Part shown: positions 8,381 to 17,585 of the stretch, piece by piece
How positions within the stretch are numbered: position 1 is the stretch's first letter
How the letters are laid out: each line of letters starts with the position of its first letter
Assembly: GCF_021026315.1 (NCBI RefSeq)
Contig: NZ_JAJNCX010000009.1
Location: forward strand, 62,001-126,000
Direction of reading: 5' to 3'
From: Rhizobium sp. C4
Lineage (GTDB): Bacteria; Pseudomonadota; Alphaproteobacteria; Rhizobiales; Rhizobiaceae
DNA length: 64,000 nucleotides
Notes under the pieces: generated by a model
The model's input: only the letters and a program-made list of their open reading frames with translations
The model's database searches: none
What the model was told of the DNA's origin: nothing
Position numbers and translations under genes: made by a program

Positions 8381-9724
8381 GTGGAAAACCGGGACATCAC
8401 TACCGACCTCGATCAGGACATCGAGAGCATTCAGGCGGTCGTCTGCGACCTCAACGGCATTCTTCGCGGCAAGCGCGTGCCGGTCAGTCAGATCGAGAAA
8501 GTTTTGGGCGGTGGTATCCGCATGCCGCTGTCGATCGTGGGCGTGGACGTGTGGGGCGAAGACATCATCGGCTCCGAACAGGTCTTTGTTCACGGCGACA
8601 ATGACGGCATCTGCGAACCGACAGGCCGGGGCGTCGTGCCGGTGCGCTGGACCCAGCGCCCGAGCGCCATGGTGCCGCTGTGGATGTTTGAAGAAAGCGG
8701 CAAGCCGTTCCTGGCCGACCCGCGCCAGGCACTCGCCTCGATCGTCAACCAGTTCCACGAGATGGGGCTTTACCCGGTCGTCGGCTCCGAACTTGAGTTC
8801 TACCTGATCGACTCCGAGCCGGACTATCCTGAGCCGCCGATCTCCCCCTATACCGGCAAGCGTCTCGACTCCGACGCGATCCTGTCGATCGACGAACTCG
8901 ACGACTTCGGCAACTTCTTCTCCGACGTTTATGCCGAATGCGAGCGCCAGAACGTGCCGGCCGATGCGGCTATCGCCGAAAACGGCATCGGCCAGTTCGA
9001 AATCACCCTGCTGCACGGCAAGGATCCGCTGAAGGCCGCCGACGACATCATGTTTGCCAAGCGCATCATCAAGGGTGTCGCCCGCAAGCATGGCTTTGCC
9101 GCCACCTTCATGGCCAAGCCCTATGGCACGCGCTCCGGCAACGGCATGCACATGCACATGAGCCTGGTCGACAAGGACGGCAAGAACGTCTTTGCCGATG
9201 CCGATGGCGAAAATACCGATCTCTTCAAGCATTCGGTTGCCGGCATGCTGAAGGCCATGTCGGAATCGACGCTGCTGTTTGCGCCGCATTTCAACTCCTA
9301 TCGCCGCCTGCGTCCCGATACGCATGCGCCGACCTCGATCACCTGGGGCTTCGAAAACCGCACGGCGGCCATCCGCATCCCCGGCGGCGGTCCGAAGTCG
9401 CGCCGCATCGAGCATCGCGTGCCGGGCGCCGACGCCAACCCCTATCTCGCCATGGCGGCGATCCTGGGTGCGGCCCTTGTCGGCATCAAGAACAAGTGGA
9501 TGCCGCCGCGTCCGATCGAAGGCCGTGCCTATGGCGAACGCCTGAAGAAGATCCCGTCCGAATGGGGCGGCGCCGTCGATGCCTTCGAGGATGGCGAGAT
9601 CATGGAAGAGGTCTTCTCGCCTCTGCTCCGCAACATGCTGGTGGCCTGCAAGCGGCAGGAAATCGCCGGCTTTGCCGAGCAGGTTACAGACTATGAATTC
9701 AGCGCCTACCTGGAGATTGTGTGA
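8381..9724 (+). CDS. Glutamine synthetase family protein, probable gamma-glutamylpolyamine synthetase (PuuA-like)
   Basis: ATP-dependent ligase of the glutamine synthetase superfamily, probably joining glutamate to putrescine or another amine as the first step of the gamma-glutamyl route of polyamine catabolism. The 447 aa sequence has an N-terminal beta-grasp domain and a catalytic domain with the ATP site (KPYGTRSGNGMHMHMS), the glutamate-site loop NSYRRLRPDTHAP and NRTAAIRIPGG. It starts with GTG at 8381, preceded by AGGCGGA. The next gene, an FAD oxidase of the PuuB type, overlaps its stop codon, which supports the PuuA assignment over a true GlnA. Related GS-like enzymes for other amines (ethanolamine, isopropylamine) are alternatives. 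Confidence 0.82.
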   Translation: MENRDITTDLDQDIESIQAVVCDLNGILRGKRVPVSQIEKVLGGGIRMPLSIVGVDVWGEDIIGSEQVFVHGDNDGICEPTGRGVVPVRWTQRPSAMVPLWMFEESGKPFLADPRQALASIVNQFHEMGLYPVVGSELEFYLIDSEPDYPEPPISPYTGKRLDSDAILSIDELDDFGNFFSDVYAECERQNVPADAAIAENGIGQFEITLLHGKDPLKAADDIMFAKRIIKGVARKHGFAATFMAKPYGTRSGNGMHMHMSLVDKDGKNVFADADGENTDLFKHSVAGMLKAMSESTLLFAPHFNSYRRLRPDTHAPTSITWGFENRTAAIRIPGGGPKSRRIEHRVPGADANPYLAMAAILGAALVGIKNKWMPPRPIEGRAYGERLKKIPSEWGGAVDAFEDGEIMEEVFSPLLRNMLVACKRQEIAGFAEQVTDYEFSAYLEIV

Positions 9725-11031
9725 TGGCGAAGAACGTATCCTACGCCGGAGACGGCAGCTATCCGGGCTCCTATTACGCCGCTTCGCGCAACATCCAGCG
9801 CCAGCCGGTCAAGCTGGAAGGTGATGTCGAGGCCGACGTCTGCATCATCGGCGGCGGCTATACCGGCCTTGCAACGGCGATCCATCTCGCCGAAAAGGGC
9901 TACAAGGTCACGATCGTCGAAGGCGCACAGATCGGCTGGGGCGCATCGGGCCGCAACGGCGGCCAGATCGTCAACGGCCTGAATGCCGGCCTCGACAAGA
10001 TCAAGCGCGCCTATGGCGACGATGCGGCCCGTTTCGTCGGCGGCATGGTGCAGGAAGGCGCCGAGACGATCTATCGTCTCATCGAGACATACAATATCGA
10101 CTGCGACCTGAAGCGCGGCAATCTCTACACCGCCTATACGAGCGCCCATATGCGCGAGTTCGAAGCCAAGAAGGCGCTCTGGGCCAGCTACGGCATGAAC
10201 GATCATGTCATGCTCGACCGTGATGCGATCCGCAAGGAAGTCGGCACGGACGCCTATGTCGGCGGCATGCTCGACACGTCGGGCGGCCACATGCATCCGC
10301 TGAACCTGACGCTCGGCGAAGCCCGCGCGCTCGAAAGCCTCGGCGGCACGATCTATGAACTCTCGCCCGTCACCCGCGTTGACAAGTCGGCAGTAAAGCC
10401 CGTTGTCTACACGGAAAAGGGCAAGGTCACGGCCCGCGTCGTCGTTGCCTGCGGCAATGCCTATCTTGGCACAGTGATCCCGGAACTCACCGACCGTGTC
10501 CTGCCGGCCTCCACGCAGATCATCGCGACGGAGCCGCTTTCTGAAGCGCTGGCGAAGAAGCTCATTCCCGGCGACAAGTGCGTCGAAGATGCCCGCTATA
10601 TTCTCGACTATTTCCGCCTGTCAGCCGATCGCCGCATGCTCTTCGGCGGCGGCACGATCTATGGCGGCACCGATCCGTCGGACATCATTGCGAAAATCCG
10701 GCCGAACATGACGAAGGTTTTCCCGGAACTGGCGAACGTCAAGATCGACTACGCCTGGAGCGGCAATTTCGCCATCTCCTTCACCCGCGTTCCGCAGATG
10801 GGCCGGCTCGCGCCGAACGTCTATTTCGCCCACGGCTATTCCGGCCATGGCGTCACGGGCACGCATCTCTTCGGCAAGATCCTCGCCAACGCAATCGACG
10901 GCGAGCAGTCCCGCTTCGAACGCTTCGCCGCCATGCCCTGGTATCCCTTCCCGGGCGGCCGCATGTTCCGCGCCCAGTATTCCACCATCGGTTCGTGGTG
11001 GTATGGCTTCAAGGACAAGTTCGGGCTTTGA
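9724..11031 (+). CDS. FAD-dependent amine oxidoreductase, probable gamma-glutamylputrescine oxidase (PuuB-like)
   Basis: Oxidases of the DAO family convert gamma-glutamylputrescine to the aldehyde with release of ammonia and hydrogen peroxide. The FAD-binding motif VCIIGGGYTGLATAIHLAEKG lies at residues 39-59, followed by GASGRNGGQ, typical of PuuB and OrdL proteins, and the C-terminal ARG-like loop GYSGHGVTGTHLFGK. The ATG at 9724 overlaps the upstream stop (TGATG), so translation is probably coupled; a GTG three bases earlier is possible. The pair forms a two-gene operon for polyamine use as carbon and nitrogen source; the later aldehyde dehydrogenase and amidase steps are not nearby. Confidence 0.85.
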   Translation: MAKNVSYAGDGSYPGSYYAASRNIQRQPVKLEGDVEADVCIIGGGYTGLATAIHLAEKGYKVTIVEGAQIGWGASGRNGGQIVNGLNAGLDKIKRAYGDDAARFVGGMVQEGAETIYRLIETYNIDCDLKRGNLYTAYTSAHMREFEAKKALWASYGMNDHVMLDRDAIRKEVGTDAYVGGMLDTSGGHMHPLNLTLGEARALESLGGTIYELSPVTRVDKSAVKPVVYTEKGKVTARVVVACGNAYLGTVIPELTDRVLPASTQIIATEPLSEALAKKLIPGDKCVEDARYILDYFRLSADRRMLFGGGTIYGGTDPSDIIAKIRPNMTKVFPELANVKIDYAWSGNFAISFTRVPQMGRLAPNVYFAHGYSGHGVTGTHLFGKILANAIDGEQSRFERFAAMPWYPFPGGRMFRAQYSTIGSWWYGFKDKFGL

Positions 11032-11069
11032 TCCGAACTTTCCTCACTGTGTGACGAGTGTGGGGCGTT

Positions 11070-12014
11070 TTAAAGCCGCCCCACCCGCTCTGTCAGCAGA
11101 TCAAAGAACCCTTCCGCGTCGACATCCTTCATCACCATGGCGTTGTGCGGGCGCTTGGTGACCTGCCACCAGTCGACGACCGTCATGCCGGCCGTGAGCG
11201 GGGATTGGGTTTCGATCTCGACATTGCACATGCGGCCCGAGAAGAGCTCCGGCTTGATGAGATAGGCAATCACGGTCGGGTCGTGCAGCGGGCCACCATC
11301 GGAACCGTATTTCTCGACATCGAAACGTTCGAAGAAGCCGAGCATGTCGACGATGAATTTCGACACCTTGGTGCCGAGCGCGCCGATCTTCTCGACGCGG
11401 CGCTTCAGCGTCAGCACCTTGTGCGTGACATCGAGCGGCATCATGACGACCGGGATGCCGGATTTCATCACGATATCGGCAGCTTCGGGGTCGACATAGA
11501 TGTTGAATTCGGCGGCCGGCGTGATGTTGCCGCCCTCGAAATAGCCGCCGCCCATCATGACGAGTTCCTTCACGCGCAGCGCGATGTCCGGCGCGCGGGT
11601 GAGGGCCGTCGCGACATTGGTCAGCGCGCCGAGCGTGCAGAGCGTAACCGTACCGGCGGGTTCGTTGCGCAGCGTCTCGATGATGAAGTCGACGCCGTGC
11701 TGCGGCTGGACAGGCATGCTCGGCTCAAACAGTTCCGGACCATCGAGCCCAGTGGCGCCATGCACATATTCCGCCGTTACCAGCGGGCGCGAGATCGGCC
11801 GGTCGCAGCCTTCGTAGACCTTGATGTCGGTCTTGCCGGCGACTTCGCAGACGATGCGGGCATTCTTCGAGGTCAGCGCCAGCGGCACGTTGCCGGCGAC
11901 CGTCGTGATGCCGAGGATATCGAGTTCCTCCGGGCTGCCGAGTGCCAGAAGGATGGCGCAGGCGTCGTCCTGCCCCGGGTCTGTGTCGATGATGATCTTG
12001 CGCGGCGCTGTCAT
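11070..12014 (-). CDS. Inosine-uridine preferring nucleoside hydrolase family protein
   Basis: Hydrolyses the N-glycosidic bond of ribonucleosides to ribose and free base for purine or pyrimidine salvage. The calcium-binding N-terminal motif DTDPGQDDA is present at about residues 10-18, and the ribose-site segment EFNIYVDPEAA and the active-site loop HDPTVIAYL follow at the expected spacing. I chose the ATG at 12014 (AGGAAA eight bases upstream), which starts just before the motif; a frame from 12065 adds an unlikely leader. The 314 aa length is normal. Monocistronic and convergent with the polyamine catabolic pair. RihA, RihB and RihC-type specificity cannot be distinguished. Confidence 0.9.
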   Translation of the reverse strand: MTAPRKIIIDTDPGQDDACAILLALGSPEELDILGITTVAGNVPLALTSKNARIVCEVAGKTDIKVYEGCDRPISRPLVTAEYVHGATGLDGPELFEPSMPVQPQHGVDFIIETLRNEPAGTVTLCTLGALTNVATALTRAPDIALRVKELVMMGGGYFEGGNITPAAEFNIYVDPEAADIVMKSGIPVVMMPLDVTHKVLTLKRRVEKIGALGTKVSKFIVDMLGFFERFDVEKYGSDGGPLHDPTVIAYLIKPELFSGRMCNVEIETQSPLTAGMTVVDWWQVTKRPHNAMVMKDVDAEGFFDLLTERVGRL

Positions 12015-12093
12015 GGCATTTCCTGTAAGTGCGTCTGATTTGCCGCAGAGACTAACGCTTTGCATTCAATTCTCAATCGACTTTTTCCGCCAC

Positions 12094-12123
12094 CTTGCGC
12101 TGCCGAAAATCACACACCATATT
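12094..12123 (+). promoter_or_regulatory. RpoH-like heat-shock promoter before hsp20
   Basis: CTTGCGC (12094-12100) followed 14 nt later by CACCATATT (12115-12123) resembles the sigma-32 consensus (CTTG near -35, CCnATnT near -10) known for alphaproteobacterial heat-shock genes. It lies about 65 nt before the Hsp20 start. No ROSE-type RNA thermometer is evident in the short leader. Confidence 0.45.
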
Positions 12124-12188
12124 GGGCACAAGCGTGATGCCGCGATGCCGGGTCCGCTTCAAGTCGCTTACCCCAAGGACTTTGGACG

Positions 12189-12620
12189 ATGACAAGAATG
12201 ACGACCTTCGCGAGCCCCCTCCTTCTGGGCTTTGACGCCATGGAAAAGACGCTGGAGCGGATTGCCAAGGCGAATGACGGATACCCTCCCTACAATATCG
12301 AACGCCTCGCGCCCGATCCGTCCCGCAATTTCGTCGGCGGTCTCAGGATCACGCTCGCCGTTGCCGGCTTCTCCGAAGATGAGCTGGATGTGACGACGGA
12401 AGAAAACCAGCTGATCATCCGCGGTCGCCAGACCGAGCAGGGCGAGCGCGACTATCTGCATCGCGGCATCGCCGCGCGCCAGTTCCAGCGTATGTTCGTT
12501 CTTGCTGACGGAATGCAGGTGCAGGCCGCTGTGCTCAAGAATGGCCTTCTCTCCGTAGATATCATGAGGCCGGAACCGGAGCGGCTGGTAAGGAAAATTA
12601 ACATTTCCGTTTCAGAGTAA
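12189..12620 (+). CDS. Small heat-shock protein, Hsp20 / IbpA family
   Basis: ATP-independent holdase chaperone that binds unfolding proteins in the cytoplasm until DnaK or ClpB act. The 143 aa protein has a short N-terminal arm (SPLLLGFDAMEKTLERI is typical of rhizobial class A sHsps), an alpha-crystallin domain from about residue 38 (YNIERL to RGIAARQF) and the C-terminal oligomerisation motif I-x-I as INI near residue 138. The start ATG at 12189 is followed at once by a Thr-Arg-Met run, so MTTFAS a few codons later is an alternative. It sits upstream of a DUF1150 gene with 52 bp between them, and a heat-shock-like promoter precedes it. Confidence 0.92.
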   Translation: MTRMTTFASPLLLGFDAMEKTLERIAKANDGYPPYNIERLAPDPSRNFVGGLRITLAVAGFSEDELDVTTEENQLIIRGRQTEQGERDYLHRGIAARQFQRMFVLADGMQVQAAVLKNGLLSVDIMRPEPERLVRKINISVSE

Positions 12621-12672
12621 CTACACGGTCGATTGCGCCCGTTCCGCTTCTCTTCCTGAAGGAGGCTCTGAA

Positions 12673-12930
12673 ATGCAGATGAAGCAAGTCCCCGCGGCCC
12701 TGTCGCTCAGCGACCTTGCACACCTGGGTGACGGCGAAGTCGCCTATATCCGAAAGATTTCCGCGACCGATGTCGGTCGCTGCTTCCCCGAAGCGCCGGA
12801 CCTTGATCCGGATATCGATCTCTGGGCGCTTTTCGGCGCCGATGGAACGCCGATCCTGCTCACCGACAACCGCTCCTCGACCTTCTTCAAGGCCGCAGAA
12901 GACCAGTTGAAGACGGTCACGGTTCACTGA
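12673..12930 (+). CDS. DUF1150 family protein
   Basis: An 85 aa cytoplasmic protein of the alphaproteobacterial DUF1150 family, recognised by LGDGEVAYIRKI and DLDPDIDLWALFGADGTPI. Function is unknown. Genes of this family are regularly found directly after hsp20 genes in rhizobia, as here, so a role in the heat-shock response is a fair inference. A strong ribosome binding site (GAAGGAGG) precedes the ATG. Confidence 0.85.
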   Translation: MQMKQVPAALSLSDLAHLGDGEVAYIRKISATDVGRCFPEAPDLDPDIDLWALFGADGTPILLTDNRSSTFFKAAEDQLKTVTVH

Positions 12931-12934
12931 CCAA

Positions 12935-12966
12935 AGCCACCTGTTCAAACAGGTGGCTAAATTTTC
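12935..12966 (+). terminator. Terminator of the hsp20-DUF1150 operon
   Basis: Nine bp perfect stem (12935-12943 with 12950-12958, 6 nt loop) followed by a short ATTTT tail. It covers the stop codon of the convergent trmB. Confidence 0.7.
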
Positions 12967-13661
12967 CTGAAAGTCAGATAGGCGGAAGACCGCCCCTCGC
13001 GCTTGGCCTTGGCCTCGTAGCGCGTGCTCGGCCAGCCCGCATAGGGCGTCAGCCAGTCGGAGGCGTTTTCCGCCGTCCATTCGAAGCCGCCATGGTCGCG
13101 GCAATGCTGCAGCGTCCAGTTCACATAGGTATCGATGTCGGAGGCGAAGCAGAAGAGTCCGCCGGGCTTCAGCACGCGGTGGAAGCGTGTGAGGTTCACC
13201 TGGCTGACGAAACGCCGTTTCCAGTGCTTCTTCTTCGGCCACGGATCGGGATAGAGCAGATCGATCTGGTCGAACGCGCCGGCCGGCAGCCAGTCCAGCA
13301 GGAGTGCCGCGTCGTCGTTGAAGACACGGATATTGTGCGCGCCCGTCTGCTCGACGCTCGAAAGCAGCTTCGCCATCGAATTGATGAAGGGCTCTACACC
13401 GATGAAACCGGTATCCGGTTCGGTCGTCGCGCGGTGGATCAGATGTTCGCCGCCGCCAAAGCCGATTTCGAGGCGAAGGCGGCTGACCGGAACGGGAAAG
13501 AGATCACGAAGATCGGCAGGCGCGGGCATGGAGAGGTCGACGAGCCGCTCAGCCAGCAGCGTCTCCATCAGGCGCGCATGGTTGGCACGCAACGCCTTGC
13601 CCTTCCGGCGTCCGAAGAAGGCTTCGGAAGCGCGGGTCGGATGGTCTTCGTGATCCGTCAT
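12957..13661 (-). CDS. trmB: tRNA (guanine-N7-)-methyltransferase
   Basis: Methylates G46 in the variable loop of tRNAs to m7G using S-adenosylmethionine. The SAM motif I region [11 protein letters not shown] is at about residues 64-74, and the family signature [15 protein letters not shown] follows at about 136-150, with [12 protein letters not shown] downstream. The 234 aa length is typical. It follows metK with a single base between the metK stop and its ATG, so the SAM-producing enzyme and a SAM-using enzyme are translated from the same message. Confidence 0.96.
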   Translation of the reverse strand: MTDHEDHPTRASEAFFGRRKGKALRANHARLMETLLAERLVDLSMPAPADLRDLFPVPVSRLRLEIGFGGGEHLIHRATTEPDTGFIGVEPFINSMAKLLSSVEQTGAHNIRVFNDDAALLLDWLPAGAFDQIDLLYPDPWPKKKHWKRRFVSQVNLTRFHRVLKPGGLFCFASDIDTYVNWTLQHCRDHGGFEWTAENASDWLTPYAGWPSTRYEAKAKREGRSSAYLTFRKI

Positions 13662-13662
13662 G

Positions 13663-14901
13663 TCAGCCCTTGATGGCGTCTTTCAGCGCCTTCACGAGGT
13701 CGGTCTTCTCCCAGGAGAAGGAGCCGTCACGGCCGGCCTTGCGGCCGAAATGGCCATAAGCCGATGTCTTGGCGTAGATCGGCTTGTTGAGGTCGAGATG
13801 GCGGCGGATACCCGTCGGCGACAGGTCCATCACCTTGCGGATCGCAGCTTCGACCTGGTCTTCCGTGACCTTGCCGGTGCCGTGCAGGTCGACATAGATC
13901 GACAGCGGCTGGGCAACGCCGATGGCGTAGGAAATCTGGATCGTGCAGCGGTCGGCAAGACCGGCGGCAACGACGTTCTTGGCGAGGTAGCGGGCAGCAT
14001 AAGCCGCCGAACGGTCAACCTTCGTCGTGTCCTTGCCGGAGAATGCGCCGCCGCCATGGGGCGCTGCGCCACCATAGGTGTCGACAATGATCTTGCGGCC
14101 GGTCAGGCCAGCATCGCCGTCCGGGCCGCCGATGACGAACTTGCCGGTCGGGTTGATGTACCAGACGCAATCGTCGGCAATCTTCAGATCGCCCAGCGCT
14201 TCGCGGATATAGGGCTCAACGACTTCGCGAACCTTCTTCGAATCCCAGCTGGCATCGAGATGCTGCGTGGAGAGAACGATCGACACAGCCTCGACCGGCT
14301 TGCCGTTTTCATAACGAACCGTGACCTGGCTCTTGGCGTCCGGGCCGAGCTTGCCGGCGTCACCCTCGCCCTTGCGGCGGGCAGTGGCGAGCAGCTGCAG
14401 GATCTTGTGCGAATAATAGATCGGAGCCGGCATCAGGTCCGGCGTTTCCTTGCAGGCGTACCCGAACATGATGCCCTGGTCGCCGGCACCTTCATTGCCC
14501 TGCTGGTCGGACGCGTTGTCAACGCCCTGGGCGATGTCGGCCGACTGCGAGTGCAGGAGAACGTCGATCTTGGCCGTCTTCCAGTGGAAGCCGTCCTGCT
14601 CGTAGCCGATATCCTTGATGGCGCGGCGTGCTGCGGTCTTGAACTTGGCCGGGTTGATGACGTCCTGGCCGTTCTTGTCCTTCTTCATCAGGCTCGGCGG
14701 CAGGCGAACTTCACCGGCAATGACGACGCGGTTGGTCGTCGCCAGCGTTTCGCAGGCGATGCGCACGCCCCAGGGGTTCACACCGGTCTTGGCCGCTTCG
14801 CGATACACGAGATCCACGATCTCGTCGGAAATGCGGTCGCAGACCTTGTCCGGATGACCTTCGGACACGGATTCACTGGTGAAAAGGTAGTTGGCGCGCA
14901 T
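13663..14901 (-). CDS. metK: S-adenosylmethionine synthetase (methionine adenosyltransferase)
   Basis: Makes SAM from methionine and ATP with release of phosphate and pyrophosphate. Signature motifs are intact: [10 protein letters not shown] near the N-terminus, [12 protein letters not shown] (ATP binding) and GGGAFSGKD (phosphate loop). I place the start at ATG 14901 ([11 protein letters not shown]), the conserved N-terminus of rhizobial MetK, with GAGGGG upstream; longer frames to 14949 and 14967 add non-conserved residues. There is an insert of about 20 residues ([19 protein letters not shown] region) seen in alphaproteobacterial forms. First gene of metK-trmB. The divergent gap to miaB carries a dyad over a -10 box (14977-14998). 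Confidence 0.96.
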   Translation of the reverse strand: MRANYLFTSESVSEGHPDKVCDRISDEIVDLVYREAAKTGVNPWGVRIACETLATTNRVVIAGEVRLPPSLMKKDKNGQDVINPAKFKTAARRAIKDIGYEQDGFHWKTAKIDVLLHSQSADIAQGVDNASDQQGNEGAGDQGIMFGYACKETPDLMPAPIYYSHKILQLLATARRKGEGDAGKLGPDAKSQVTVRYENGKPVEAVSIVLSTQHLDASWDSKKVREVVEPYIREALGDLKIADDCVWYINPTGKFVIGGPDGDAGLTGRKIIVDTYGGAAPHGGGAFSGKDTTKVDRSAAYAARYLAKNVVAAGLADRCTIQISYAIGVAQPLSIYVDLHGTGKVTEDQVEAAIRKVMDLSPTGIRRHLDLNKPIYAKTSAYGHFGRKAGRDGSFSWEKTDLVKALKDAIKG

Positions 14902-14976
14902 CTGGGCTTGATCCCCTCTGGAAGAAATACCGATCGACTCTGTAGCCATTCCGGCTTCAGAAAACAAGCGTAGAAG

Positions 14977-14998
14977 GACATAATTATATCTTTATGTC
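14977..14998. promoter_or_regulatory. Dyad operator over the metK -10 box, resembling a SahR/SamR-type site
   Basis: GACATAA (14977-14983) and TTATGTC (14992-14998) are perfect inverted arms around an 8 nt AT centre. On the minus strand the dyad contains TATAAT (14988-14983), a perfect -10 for metK about 80 bases before its ATG. The shape (ACATAAAGATAT half site) resembles the operators described for ArsR-family SahR/SamR repressors of SAM-cycle genes in Proteobacteria. It could also influence the divergent miaB. Confidence 0.5.
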
Positions 14999-15068
14999 AT
15001 TACCAAATCCCTTATTTTTGCGGGTTTTGGGCTTCATTTCGAGGTTTCAATGCAGTATGGAGGCGCTC

Positions 15069-16490
15069 ATGACCGAACAAGCGCTCCAACCCGCCAACCC
15101 CGCAACCGACGCGGCCGTCAACACGAATACCCGCAAGGTGTTCGTAAAGACTTACGGCTGCCAGATGAATGTCTATGACAGCGCCCGCATGACCGATGCG
15201 CTGGCCGCTGACGGCTATGCGGAAACGACGGTGCTGGAAGAGGCCGATCTGGTCCTTCTCAACACCTGTCACATTCGCGAGAAGGCGGCGGAAAAGGTCT
15301 ATTCCGAGCTTGGCCGCCTGCGTGACATGAAGAAGGCGAAAAACGCCGAAGGCCGCGAATTCGTCATCGGCGTGACGGGCTGTGTGGCCCAGGCCGAGGG
15401 CAAGGAAATCCTGCGCCGCGCGCCGGCCGTCGATCTCGTGGTCGGTCCGCAGACCTATCATCGCCTGCCGCAGGTGCTGAAGGATGTCCGCGCCGGCCGC
15501 AAGCCGGTCGAGACCGATTATGCGCTGGAAGACAAGTTCGAGCATCTGCCGGCGGCTGAAAAAGCGGTGACGAAATCCCGCGGACCCACGGCGTTTCTCA
15601 CCGTTCAGGAAGGTTGCGACAAGTTCTGCACCTTCTGCGTCGTACCCTATACGCGCGGCTCGGAAGTCTCGCGGTCGCTTACTCAGATCGTGGACGAGGC
15701 GCGTAAGCTTGCCGAAGCCGGCGTGCGCGAACTCACCCTTCTCGGCCAGAACGTCAATGCCTGGCATGGCACGGACGCGGAAGGCAAGGCGATCGGCCTC
15801 GGCGAACTCATCGCTGCCATTGCCGAAATCGACGGCCTTGACCGCCTGCGCTACACGACCAGCCATCCGCGCGACATGGATGACCGCCTGATTGCGGCGC
15901 ATGCGACCGAGCGGAAGCTCATGCCCTATCTGCATCTGCCGGTTCAGTCCGGCTCCGACCGTATCCTGAAAGCGATGAACCGCAAGCATACGGCGGCTGA
16001 CTATATCGCACTGGTCAAGCGCATCCGCGCCGTCAATCCGGAACTGGCACTGTCGGGCGATTTCATCGTCGGCTTCCCCGGCGAGACGGACGAGGATTTC
16101 GAGGCGACCATGCGGCTGATCGAAGAAATCGGTTATGCACAGGCTTTCTCGTTCAAATATTCGCCGCGCCCCGGAACACCCGGTGCAGACCTGCCCGACC
16201 ATGTGTCGGAAGAGGTGAAGTCTGAACGGCTGGACCGCCTGCAAACCCTGCTTTTCCAGCAGCAGCGCGACTTTGCGCGCGCCTGCGTCGGCAAGGAAAT
16301 CGACCTGCTTCTGGAGAAGGAAGGGCGCATGCCCGGCCAGCTCGTCGGGCGCTCGCCCTGGCTTCAACCGGTAATTATCGACGCGCAAACGACGAAAAGC
16401 GGTGACAAGTTAAAAATCGGTGACATTATAAAAGTAAGAATCACCGAAGCCGGTCCAAACAGCTTGTTTGCCGAGGTGGCGGAAAGCTGA
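15069..16490 (+). CDS. miaB: tRNA-2-methylthio-N6-dimethylallyladenosine synthase
   Basis: Radical-SAM methylthiotransferase that converts i6A37 to ms2i6A37 in tRNAs reading UNN codons. The N-terminal MTTase domain ([35 protein letters not shown]) supplies three cysteines for one 4Fe-4S cluster; the radical-SAM cluster motif is [17 protein letters not shown]; a C-terminal TRAM domain (about the last 70 residues) ends in NSLFAEV. Start chosen at ATG 15069, which has GGAGG eight bases upstream; upstream Met codons at 14994 and 15057 are not conserved. It heads a same-strand run with phoH, ybeY, corC and lnt. Confidence 0.96.
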   Translation: MTEQALQPANPATDAAVNTNTRKVFVKTYGCQMNVYDSARMTDALAADGYAETTVLEEADLVLLNTCHIREKAAEKVYSELGRLRDMKKAKNAEGREFVIGVTGCVAQAEGKEILRRAPAVDLVVGPQTYHRLPQVLKDVRAGRKPVETDYALEDKFEHLPAAEKAVTKSRGPTAFLTVQEGCDKFCTFCVVPYTRGSEVSRSLTQIVDEARKLAEAGVRELTLLGQNVNAWHGTDAEGKAIGLGELIAAIAEIDGLDRLRYTTSHPRDMDDRLIAAHATERKLMPYLHLPVQSGSDRILKAMNRKHTAADYIALVKRIRAVNPELALSGDFIVGFPGETDEDFEATMRLIEEIGYAQAFSFKYSPRPGTPGADLPDHVSEEVKSERLDRLQTLLFQQQRDFARACVGKEIDLLLEKEGRMPGQLVGRSPWLQPVIIDAQTTKSGDKLKIGDIIKVRITEAGPNSLFAEVAES

Positions 16491-16505
16491 AGGTCCGGGA
16501 CCAAC

Positions 16506-17585
16506 ATGGAGCCCGACCGCTTGAACACACACGAAATGGTGCCGCAAACTTCGCGTCAATCCCGCTCGTCCGTCACGGATGCCAATCATTTCGTGCTCAC
16601 GTTCGAAAACAACCGATACGCCAGCGAACTGTTTGGCCAGTTCGATGAGCATCTGAAGCTCATCGAGGAACGGCTAAGGGTGGATGCGCGGGCACGCGGC
16701 AATTCCGTTGCCATTTCCGGTGATCTTCAGGCCACCAATCAGGCCCGCCGGGCGCTCGATTATCTTTACGACCGTCTGCAGAAGGGCGGTTCGGTGGAGA
16801 CCTCCGATGTCGAGGGCGCCATCCGCATGGCCGTGGCCGCCGACGATCAGCTGACCTTGCCGACGCTGGAGCGGAAGGCCAAGCTGACCATGGCGCAGAT
16901 TTCCACCCGCAAGAAGACGATTGCTGCCCGCACCCCGACGCAGGATGCCTATATCCGCGCGCTGGAGCGTTCCGAACTCGTCTTCGGCACCGGCCCCGCC
17001 GGCACCGGCAAGACCTATCTTGCGGTAGCCCATGCCGCCCAGCTTCTGGAACGCGGCGCGGTCGACAAGATCATCCTGTCGCGTCCCGCCGTCGAAGCCG
17101 GCGAGCGTCTGGGCTTCCTGCCCGGCGACATGAAGGAAAAGGTCGATCCCTATCTGCGCCCGCTCTATGACGCGCTTTACGACATGATGCCGGGCGACAA
17201 GGTCGAACGCGCCATCACCGCCGGCGTCATCGAAATCGCCCCGCTCGCCTTCATGCGCGGTCGCACGCTGTCGAATGCCGCCGTCATTCTCGACGAGGCG
17301 CAGAACACGACCTCCATGCAGATGAAGATGTTCCTGACGCGTCTCGGCGAAAACGCCCGCATGATCATCACCGGCGACCCGAGCCAGATCGACCTGCCGC
17401 GCGGCGTCAAATCCGGTCTGGTCGAGGCGTTGCGCATCCTGAAGGAGGTCGAGGGCGTCTCGATCATTCGCTTCCGTGATGTCGATGTCGTGCGTCACCC
17501 CCTTGTCGGGCGCATCGTCAAGGCTTACGACGCCGAGTACGAAAAGCCGGAGCCCGTCGCGGATGCGGTGGGGAGCACAAACTGA
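16506..17585 (+). CDS. PhoH family P-loop ATPase (YbeZ-like)
   Basis: ATP-binding protein of the PhoH/YbeZ family, probably acting with the RNase YbeY in rRNA processing and ribosome quality control. A KH-like N-terminal part (residues about 25-110) precedes the PhoH domain with Walker A GPAGTGKT at about residues 162-169 and Walker B ILDEAQNT at about 261-268; LPGDMKEKVDPYLRP is a family hallmark. Starts 15 bp after the miaB stop; its own stop overlaps the ybeY start, which points to coupled translation and fits a functional pair. Confidence 0.92.
   Translation: MEPDRLNTHEMVPQTSRQSRSSVTDANHFVLTFENNRYASELFGQFDEHLKLIEERLRVDARARGNSVAISGDLQATNQARRALDYLYDRLQKGGSVETSDVEGAIRMAVAADDQLTLPTLERKAKLTMAQISTRKKTIAARTPTQDAYIRALERSELVFGTGPAGTGKTYLAVAHAAQLLERGAVDKIILSRPAVEAGERLGFLPGDMKEKVDPYLRPLYDALYDMMPGDKVERAITAGVIEIAPLAFMRGRTLSNAAVILDEAQNTTSMQMKMFLTRLGENARMIITGDPSQIDLPRGVKSGLVEALRILKEVEGVSIIRFRDVDVVRHPLVGRIVKAYDAEYEKPEPVADAVGSTN

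Noticed and set aside
12101-12188. ROSE-type RNA thermometer in the hsp20 leader
   Set aside because: There is no U(U/C)GCU anti-Shine-Dalgarno element facing the ribosome binding site.
13660-14973. 437 aa open frame on the plus strand opposite metK and similar long frames (2064-3095, 4453-5508, 21631-23439, 41781-43466, 46543-48066, 55853-58862 plus side)
   Set aside because: Each is the antisense or shifted frame of a clearly conserved gene, has no ribosome binding site and has the low-complexity composition of high-GC shadow frames.
14902-15068. SAM-II or other SAM riboswitch before metK
   Set aside because: The 5' region is short and I see no SAM-II pseudoknot core or terminator; the dyad over the -10 box explains the conserved-looking sequence better.
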